Part shown: piece by piece, positions 1 to 6,427 of the stretch | Layout of the letters: each line of letters opens with the position of its first letter | Position numbering within the stretch: position 1 is the stretch's first letter | NCBI GenBank assembly: GCA_019348305.1 | Contig: JAHWJQ010000126.1 | Coordinates: 1-6,427 of the forward strand | DNA: 6,427 nucleotides | Reading direction: 5' to 3' | From: Actinomycetota bacterium | Lineage (GTDB): Bacteria; Actinomycetota; Acidimicrobiia; Acidimicrobiales; CADCTF01 | Position numbers and translations under genes: made by a program | Notes under the pieces: model-generated | What the model saw: only the letters and a program-made list of their open reading frames with translations | Told to the model about the DNA's origin: nothing | Databases searched by the model: none

Positions 1-1
1 G

Positions 2-2066
<2,065 letters not shown>

Positions 2067-2073
2067 GGCCGGC

Positions 2074-2445
2074 GTGAGCCTGCGGCGGCGGCTCTGGCCG
2101 CTCCTCGCGTCAGTGGTGCTCGTCGGGTTCCTCTTCGCCGTCGTCCTGCCGACGCGCACCTTTTTCAACCAGCGGGGAGAGATCGCGGCCGAGGAGGCCA
2201 AGGTCGAGGTCCTGACTCGGGAGAACCAGCGGCTGGCGTCCCGGGTCCGCCAGTTGCACACCGATTCAGAGATCGAGCGGCTCGCCCGCGAGCAGTACAA
2301 CCTGGTGCGCCCCGGAGAGGAGGCCTATGCGATCCTCCCCGGCCCGGCTGAGCTCGACGGCGAGGCCGCGCCCGTCGAGCCTCCTGCGCCGCCACCGCCC
2401 TCGTGGTGGCAGCGGGCGTGGGATTCGGTCACCTTCTGGGATTGA
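2074..2445 (+). CDS. ftsB: FtsB/DivIC-family septum formation initiator, small bitopic membrane protein
   Basis: FtsB/DivIC proteins form a complex with FtsQ/DivIB and FtsL that activates septal peptidoglycan synthesis at the division site. The 123-residue product has a short basic cytoplasmic N-terminus (SLRRRLW), one membrane helix at about 8-26, a predicted coiled coil at about 33-62 rich in E, K, R and heptad L/V, and the family hallmark IERLAREQYNLVRPGEEAY (67-85), which is the strongest evidence. A proline-rich linker (about 98-110) leads to a tryptophan-rich end, WWQRAWDSVTFWD, which may be a short amphipathic helix. The GTG start at 2074 lies 7 nt after the eno stop with only a weak AGGG upstream, overlapping the eno stop codon, so translation may depend on eno. 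Position directly after eno is the standard actinobacterial arrangement. FtsB versus FtsL/DivIC naming cannot be settled from the sequence; the family assignment is firm. Confidence 0.9.
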   Translation: MSLRRRLWPLLASVVLVGFLFAVVLPTRTFFNQRGEIAAEEAKVEVLTRENQRLASRVRQLHTDSEIERLAREQYNLVRPGEEAYAILPGPAELDGEAAPVEPPAPPPPSWWQRAWDSVTFWD

Positions 2446-2453
2446 AAACCCCG

Positions 2454-2481
2454 CTGACTAGGAGGGGCGAGACCCTACGCT
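2454..2481 (+). promoter_or_regulatory. Probable promoter of the ABC exporter operon, giving a leaderless GTG start
   Basis: A -35-like CTGACT (2454-2459) and a -10-like TACGCT (2476-2481) are separated by 16 nt, fitting an actinobacterial housekeeping promoter. The next 8 nt place the expected transcription start at about 2490, exactly the GTG of the ATPase gene. The AGGAGGGG at 2460-2467 lies within the spacer and is more than 20 nt from the GTG, so it is unlikely to act as its ribosome binding site. Inferred from spacing only. Confidence 0.5.
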
Positions 2482-2489
2482 GAGCCCCC

Positions 2490-3452
2490 GTGTCGATGGT
2501 CGAGGTGCGGGGGCTGGTGCGCAGGTTCGGCTCGATCACCGCTGTCGACGGGGTGGACCTCGACGTCGCGGAAGGGGAGGTCTTCGGCTTCCTCGGTCCC
2601 AACGGCGCCGGCAAGTCGACCATGGTGCGGATGCTGGTCACCCTGTTGCGCCCTTCGGCGGGATCGGCCCGGGTGGCCGGCTTCGACGTGGTGCAGGGCG
2701 CGGCGAAGGTGCGTCGGGTCATCGGCGTCGCCTTGCAGGATGCCGCCCTCGACCCCCTCATGACCGGGCGCGAGCTGTTGCGCCTGCAGGCCACCCTCCA
2801 CGGCATCCCCCGAGGTCAGGTGGATCGGAGGGGCGGCGAACTGCTCGATCGGGTGGGGCTCACCGCCGCCGCCGACCGGCGCGTTGGCACCTACTCCGGC
2901 GGGATGCGCCGGCGGCTCGACCTCGCCATGGCGCTCATCCACCAGCCGTCCGTGCTCTTCCTGGACGAGCCCACCACGGGCCTCGACCCGATGAGCCGCA
3001 TCTCATTGTGGGAGGAGGTGCGCCGCCTCAACACCGACCAGGGCACCACCGTGTTCCTCACCACCCAGTACCTGGAGGAGGCCGACGAGTTGGCCGGCCG
3101 GGTCGCCATCATCGACCGGGGGCGCATCGTGCGGGAGGGGTCACCGGCGGCGCTCAAGGCCCAGGTGGGAGAGCCCAGCCTGCACCTGGTGGTGCCGGAG
3201 GCCGACGTGGGCAAGACGGCCGAGGTGCTCCAGCGCTTCGGCGAACCGGCCCCGGCGAGACCCGGAGGACTGGCCGTCCATCTTGCCAACGGGGCCCAGG
3301 GGCTGGCGGCGGTGGTCCGGGCCCTTGACCACGTGGGAGTGCAGCCGGTGTCGATGGAGCTCACTGCGCCCAGCCTGGACGACGTGTTCGTCGAGGCCAC
3401 CGGCCGGCGACTGGAGGGGGCCGACGCCGATCTCGGTGTGGCTGCACCGTGA
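2490..3452 (+). CDS. ABC-2 exporter ATP-binding protein, DrrA-like (daunorubicin resistance ATPase family)
   Basis: This is the cytoplasmic ATPase that powers the two permeases encoded next. The 320 residues match the DrrA-type family. In order: Walker A GPNGAGKST (36-44), Q-loop Gln83, signature YSGGM (135-139), Walker B LFLDEP with D-loop TTGLDP (156-167), then LTTQYLEEAD (190-199). The switch position normally held by His is Gln193, a feature typical of DrrA-like exporters. A C-terminal region of about 215-306 resembles the DUF4162 domain and ends with APSLDDVFVEATGR. The start is constrained: an in-frame TGA at 2481 leaves GTG 2490 or ATG 2496. GTG 2490 is preferred because it falls at the predicted transcription start; no Shine-Dalgarno site is at usable distance. 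The stop overlaps the first permease start (GTGA). Substrate is unknown: drug, lipid or polyketide export is possible from the family, and nothing here selects among them. Confidence 0.93.
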   Translation: MSMVEVRGLVRRFGSITAVDGVDLDVAEGEVFGFLGPNGAGKSTMVRMLVTLLRPSAGSARVAGFDVVQGAAKVRRVIGVALQDAALDPLMTGRELLRLQATLHGIPRGQVDRRGGELLDRVGLTAAADRRVGTYSGGMRRRLDLAMALIHQPSVLFLDEPTTGLDPMSRISLWEEVRRLNTDQGTTVFLTTQYLEEADELAGRVAIIDRGRIVREGSPAALKAQVGEPSLHLVVPEADVGKTAEVLQRFGEPAPARPGGLAVHLANGAQGLAAVVRALDHVGVQPVSMELTAPSLDDVFVEATGRRLEGADADLGVAAP

Positions 3453-4219
3453 GCGGCGCCGGCGGGGTCGTAAGCCTCTCTCGACGCTCGATCCTCAACA
3501 CGCTCCGCCAACCGCAGATGTGGGTCCCGTCCATGGTGTTCCCCCTCGTCTTCACCGCCCTCACCACCGGCGCGATGGGGAGGGCCACCCGCCTCCCGGG
3601 GTTCCCGGCCGACTCCTTCCTCGACTTCGCCGTAGCGTCGGCAGTGGTGCAGGGGGTGCTCTTCGGTGCCACCGCCGGCGGCAGCGACATGGCCGTCGAC
3701 ATCCAGGACGGGTTCTTCGACCGCCTCATCTCCTCCCCTGTCTCCCGCCCCGGCATCGTGGTGGCCCGGCTGGCCGGCGCGGCTGTCCTTGGCGCCCTTC
3801 AGGCCCTTGTGTTCATGGCTGTCCTCACCGCCTTCGGCGCCCACATCCGGGGCGGGCCCGGGGCGGTCTTGACCATCGTGGCGGTGGCCATGCTGTTGGC
3901 CATGGCCATCGGCGGGCTGTCGGTCGCCATCGCTCTCAAGACCGGCTCTTCGGAGGTGGTGCAGGCCGCGTTCCCCGTGTTCTTCATCTCGCTGTTCACC
4001 TCGTCGGCGTTCTTTCCCCGCGAGCTCATGTCGGGCTGGTTCAAGACCGTCGCCTCGCTGAACCCGCTGTCGTTCATGATCGAGTCCGTCCGTGCCCTCA
4101 TCCTCGGGGGCTTCCACGTCGGTGATGCCATCAGGGCGCTGACCATCGTGGCCGCGCTTGCCGGCGTGTCGCTCGTGCTGTGCCTGGCGGCGTTGCGCTC
4201 ACGGCTGGCTGCGAGGTGA
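3449..4219 (+). CDS. ABC-2 type exporter permease, first of two paralogues (DrrB-like)
   Basis: Integral membrane subunit of the exporter, expected to pair with the second permease to form the channel. The 256-residue product shows about six hydrophobic segments: roughly 25-43, 57-78, 103-128, 139-163, 170-190 and 228-249. After the second comes the cytoplasmic DIQDGFFDRLISSPVSR stretch (84-100), the conserved ABC-2 region that probably contacts the ATPase, and later MSGWFKTVASLNP (194-206), typical of DrrB-like permeases. The GTG start overlaps the ATPase stop by 4 bp (GTGA), implying translational coupling. The next permease starts the same way at its end. Residue-numbered comparison with the second permease aligns without gaps (LPGFP at 49, GFFDRL at 88, RGGP at 134, MSGW at 194 in both). 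Family call is strong; substrate is unknown. Confidence 0.92.
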   Translation: MSGAGGVVSLSRRSILNTLRQPQMWVPSMVFPLVFTALTTGAMGRATRLPGFPADSFLDFAVASAVVQGVLFGATAGGSDMAVDIQDGFFDRLISSPVSRPGIVVARLAGAAVLGALQALVFMAVLTAFGAHIRGGPGAVLTIVAVAMLLAMAIGGLSVAIALKTGSSEVVQAAFPVFFISLFTSSAFFPRELMSGWFKTVASLNPLSFMIESVRALILGGFHVGDAIRALTIVAALAGVSLVLCLAALRSRLAAR

Positions 4220-4980
4220 ACAGCCGCGGCACCGCCCTGGCGCTGGCCGGTCGCAACCTGCTGCTGATGCGGCGCATCCCGTCGGTGGTGGTGCCTTCGC
4301 TGGTGTTCCCCATCTTCTTGGTGATCGCGTTCAGCGGCGCCTACGGCGCCCTCACCATGCTGCCGGGCTTCCCGGTCGACAACATGATCGACTGGATATT
4401 GCCGATGGCCGTCGTGCAGAGCGCCGCTTTCGGTGGCGTCAATGTCGGCCTCAGCGTGGTGCGTGACCTGCAGGGCGGGTTCTTCGACCGTCTCCTGCTG
4501 GCGCCGGTCTCGCGGCTCGGTCTGGTGGCGGGGCCCATCCTGGGCGCAGTGGTTCGTGCCTTCGTGCCGCTGGCGGTGGTACTTGCCACCGGTCTGGTGG
4601 CAGGGGCCCGGCTGCGGGGCGGCCCGGCGGGGCTGCTGACGCTGCTGGTGGCGGCCGAGGGAGTGGCGGTCATCGCCGCGGGCTGGGGCGTCGGGCTGGC
4701 CCTGCGGCTGCGAGACCAGCGGGCGGCGCCCTTGATGCAGGTGGGCATCTTTCTCGCCGTGTTCCTGTCGACGGCGCAGGTACCTTTGGCGATCATGTCG
4801 GGTTGGCTGCGCACGGTTGCCACCCTCAACCCGATGACCAGCATCCTGGCGTTGGGGCGCCAGGGGTTCATCGGCCCGGTCACCTGGGCCCAGACGTGGC
4901 CGGGCCTGGTGGCCCTGGCCGGCGGGATGGTGGTGCTCTGCGCCTTCGCGGTTCGGGGGCTGGCCGATGCCGAGCAGTAG
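4216..4980 (+). CDS. ABC-2 type exporter permease, second of two paralogues (DrrB-like)
   Basis: Second integral membrane subunit of the exporter, 254 residues, with about six hydrophobic segments at roughly 24-46, 58-80, 101-131, 138-163, 173-192 and 229-246. The ABC-2 landmarks are RDLQGGFFDRLLLAPVSR (83-100) and MSGWLRTVATLNP (194-206). I chose GTG 4216 because it overlaps the previous stop by 4 bp exactly as at the preceding junction, and because it makes the two permeases collinear from residue 1; an in-frame GTG at 4180 would add 12 residues and deepen the overlap. Counting by eye, roughly 80 residues are identical to the first permease, with no gap through about residue 220. The segment around 164-178 differs most in charge: this copy has LRLRDQR where the first has LKTGSSE, so the subunits are probably not interchangeable. 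DUF501 begins inside its last codons. Confidence 0.91.
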   Translation: MNSRGTALALAGRNLLLMRRIPSVVVPSLVFPIFLVIAFSGAYGALTMLPGFPVDNMIDWILPMAVVQSAAFGGVNVGLSVVRDLQGGFFDRLLLAPVSRLGLVAGPILGAVVRAFVPLAVVLATGLVAGARLRGGPAGLLTLLVAAEGVAVIAAGWGVGLALRLRDQRAAPLMQVGIFLAVFLSTAQVPLAIMSGWLRTVATLNPMTSILALGRQGFIGPVTWAQTWPGLVALAGGMVVLCAFAVRGLADAEQ

Positions 4981-5455
4981 CCGCGCCCGCGCCGAACGGC
5001 CGGGGGCAACCGGCGCTGACGATCTCGTCCGTGTGGGCAAGCTCCTGGGTCGGGCGCCGCAGGGGGCCTTCGAGGTGGTGGTGCGGGATGGGTCCTCCGA
5101 GCCCGTCGTGATCCGCAACGCGCCGATCCTCGACGACGGGCGGCCCATGCCCACGCGGTACTGGCTCGTCGGGGTCGAGCTGCGGGCCGCGGTGAGCCGC
5201 CTCGAGTCGAGCGGAGGTGTGAGGGCGGCCGAAGCCGCCGTCGACCCTCAGGGGCTCGCCGACGCCCACCGCCGTTACGCTGCCGAGCGCGACGCCGCCC
5301 TGCCGCCGGACTGGACCGGCCTGCGCCCCACCGGCGGGGTGGGAGGCACGCGGCGGGGCGTCAAGTGCCTGCACGCCCATTACGCCTGGTTCCTCGCCGG
5401 CGGCGACGATCCGGTGGGGCGCTGGGTGGACGAGCGGCTCGGCCGTCAGCCGTGA
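4967..5455 (+). CDS. DUF501 family protein, function unknown
   Basis: A soluble-looking 162-residue protein of the DUF501 family, which is largely actinobacterial and has no established function that I know of. Family landmarks are LGRAPQGAFEV (27-37), an RNAPILDDGRPMPTRYWLV block (50-68), AVSRLESSGG (75-84) and the strongest one, GGVGGTRRGVKCLHAHYAW (123-141), followed by LAGGDDPVGRWV. Cys134, His136 and His138 form a tight CxHxH cluster that could bind a metal or be catalytic; this is inference. There is no signal peptide or membrane helix. The ATG at 4967 overlaps the second permease by 14 bp, with a weak G-rich site (4955-4959) upstream. A later GTG at 5033 would cut the start of the conserved region and is less likely. 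The stop overlaps the ppx start (GTGA). Persistent linkage to ppx and eno in actinobacteria suggests a role tied to phosphate metabolism or division, unproven. Confidence 0.88.
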   Translation: MPSSSRARAERPGATGADDLVRVGKLLGRAPQGAFEVVVRDGSSEPVVIRNAPILDDGRPMPTRYWLVGVELRAAVSRLESSGGVRAAEAAVDPQGLADAHRRYAAERDAALPPDWTGLRPTGGVGGTRRGVKCLHAHYAWFLAGGDDPVGRWVDERLGRQP

Positions 5456-6387
5456 GCGCCCCCGCCGCGGCCGCCCGCCGCCCCCCCGTGGCCGCCATCG
5501 ACTGCGGCACCAACTCGACCCGCCTGCTCATCCATGACGGGGCCGGGCCCCTCGAGCGCCACAACACCATCACCCGGCTAGGCCAGGATGTCGATGCCGA
5601 CCGGCGTCTGAAGCCCGAGGCACTCGATCGGGTGGCGGAGACGCTGCGCCGTTACCGACAGGTGATGGACCGCCACGGCGTCGAGCGGGTCAGGATGGCG
5701 GCGACCTCCGCAGCTCGCGATGCCGCCAACCGTGAGGAGCTCTTCGCCGTGGCCGAGGAGCTGGTGGGCGTGCGGCCCGAACTGCTGAGCGGCGAAGAGG
5801 AGGGACGGCTCTCCTTCGCCGGCGCAACCGCCGAGCTCGACGCCAGCGAAGGGCCGTTCCTGGTCGTGGACATCGGCGGTGGGTCCACCGAGTTCGTGGT
5901 GGGCAGGGAGGAGCCGAGCGGCATCTGGTCGGTCGACCTCGGGTGCGTGCGGGTGACCGAGCGGTTCCTCCGCGGCGACCCGCCCGACGCCGGCGAGCTG
6001 GCCGACGCTCTGAGCGTGGTGCGCACCCACCTGGACGACGTGGTGCGCGAGGTGCCCGAGACGCGGGAAGCGGCTCGGCTGGTGGGCCTGGCCGGGACCG
6101 TGACGACGATGGCGGCGGTGGAGCTCGGCCTTCAGACCTACGACCGTGACCGCATCCACCACTTCGTCCTGACCAGAGCCGCAGCCGAGGACGTCTTTCG
6201 CACCCTGGCTACCGAGCCCCGGGAGGCGCGGAGGTTCAACCCCGGCTTGGAGGAGGCGCGGGTCGACGTCATCGTCGGCGGCGCGCTCATCCTCGTCGGC
6301 ATCCTGCGGTACTTCGACTTCGACGAGTGCCTGGTCTCGGAGTCCGACATCCTCGACGGCCTGGTGATGAGCCTGTTGGCCCCATGA
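5452..6387 (+). CDS. ppx: Ppx/GppA family phosphatase (exopolyphosphatase-like), short form
   Basis: Family members remove terminal phosphate from inorganic polyphosphate or convert pppGpp to ppGpp, linking phosphate storage to the stringent response. The 311-residue product covers the actin-like ASKHA core only. Visible motifs are AAIDCGTNSTRLL (14-26, phosphate 1 loop), RMAATSAARDA (81-91), LLSGEEEGRLSF (111-122, with the expected catalytic Glu in this acidic run), VVDIGGGSTEF (138-148, phosphate 2 loop), VDLGCVRVTERF (161-172), GLAGTVTT (212-219) and RVDVIVGGA (270-278), with SESDILDG near the end. It lacks the C-terminal HD-type domains of the roughly 500-residue E. coli enzymes, as do the short actinobacterial homologues such as Rv1026. 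GTG 5452 overlaps the DUF501 stop (GTGA). An in-frame ATG at 5365 would add an Arg-rich extension inside DUF501 and is rejected. Family is certain; polyphosphate versus pppGpp preference is not readable. Confidence 0.94.
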   Translation: MSAPAAAARRPPVAAIDCGTNSTRLLIHDGAGPLERHNTITRLGQDVDADRRLKPEALDRVAETLRRYRQVMDRHGVERVRMAATSAARDAANREELFAVAEELVGVRPELLSGEEEGRLSFAGATAELDASEGPFLVVDIGGGSTEFVVGREEPSGIWSVDLGCVRVTERFLRGDPPDAGELADALSVVRTHLDDVVREVPETREAARLVGLAGTVTTMAAVELGLQTYDRDRIHHFVLTRAAAEDVFRTLATEPREARRFNPGLEEARVDVIVGGALILVGILRYFDFDECLVSESDILDGLVMSLLAP

Positions 6388-6427
6388 ACACCAAGGACAT
6401 GGTCGCCCGGGGCCTCACGACCTTCCA
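6384..6427 (+). CDS. Start of an unidentified gene, cut by the window end
   Basis: An ATG overlaps the ppx stop by 4 bp (ATGA), the same coupling seen at the junctions upstream, and opens a frame reading MNTKDMVARGLTTF before the window ends. Fourteen residues are too few to name a family. An in-frame ATG at 6399 is an alternative start. The call rests on the overlap pattern and the open frame only. Confidence 0.5.
   Translation, partial: MNTKDMVARGLTTF

Noticed and set aside
2449..2467. CCCC/GGGG inverted repeat after the FtsB-like gene as a terminator or operator
   Set aside because: It is a 4-bp stem with an 11-nt loop and no T run, too weak to call.
2891..5154. Long minus-strand open frames opposite the ATPase, both permeases and the start of DUF501
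   Set aside because: They are antisense to recognised genes, with His/Arg/Gln-rich low-complexity translations; strong G/C bias at third positions produces such frames.
5365..5451. Earlier ATG start for the Ppx/GppA gene
   Set aside because: It would add 29 Arg/Ala-rich residues lying wholly over the conserved end of DUF501; the GTG in the GTGA overlap gives the normal family N-terminus.

Overview
The window is a densely packed, all-plus-strand stretch of a very GC-rich chromosome, and its coding regions strongly favour G or C at third codon positions. Gene content and order (mazG, eno, an FtsB/DivIC-type septum protein, DUF501, a short Ppx/GppA phosphatase) match the housekeeping block around eno in Actinomycetota, for example the Rv1021-Rv1026 neighbourhood of Mycobacterium tuberculosis as I recall it. 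GTG and TTG starts, GTGA stop/start overlaps and a probable leaderless GTG start also fit actinobacteria. An acidimicrobial-type lineage is my guess, but the sequence alone does not prove it.

Layout: 2-598 is the 3' part of mazG (nucleotide pool sanitation). The 178-bp gap 599-776 holds a clear ribosome binding site for eno (777-2066, enolase, TTG start). Seven bases later comes a small FtsB/DivIC-like membrane protein (2074-2445). A 44-bp gap with a probable promoter precedes a three-gene ABC-2 exporter: a DrrA-like ATPase (2490-3452) and two paralogous permeases (3449-4219 and 4216-4980). DUF501 (4967-5455), the Ppx/GppA phosphatase (5452-6387) and the first codons of another gene (6384 onward) follow, each overlapping the gene before it.

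The main point of interest is that the exporter sits between the FtsB-like gene and DUF501, which are usually neighbours in actinobacteria. It appears to carry its own promoter and is coupled by overlapping stops and starts to the housekeeping genes downstream. DUF501 and ppx are therefore probably transcribed at least partly from the exporter promoter. The two permeases align without a gap over about 220 residues at roughly one-third identity, so they look like an old tandem duplication forming a heterodimeric channel. I found no CRISPR array, RNA gene, insertion sequence, phage gene or convincing factor-independent terminator. The rest is ordinary core metabolism and cell division.
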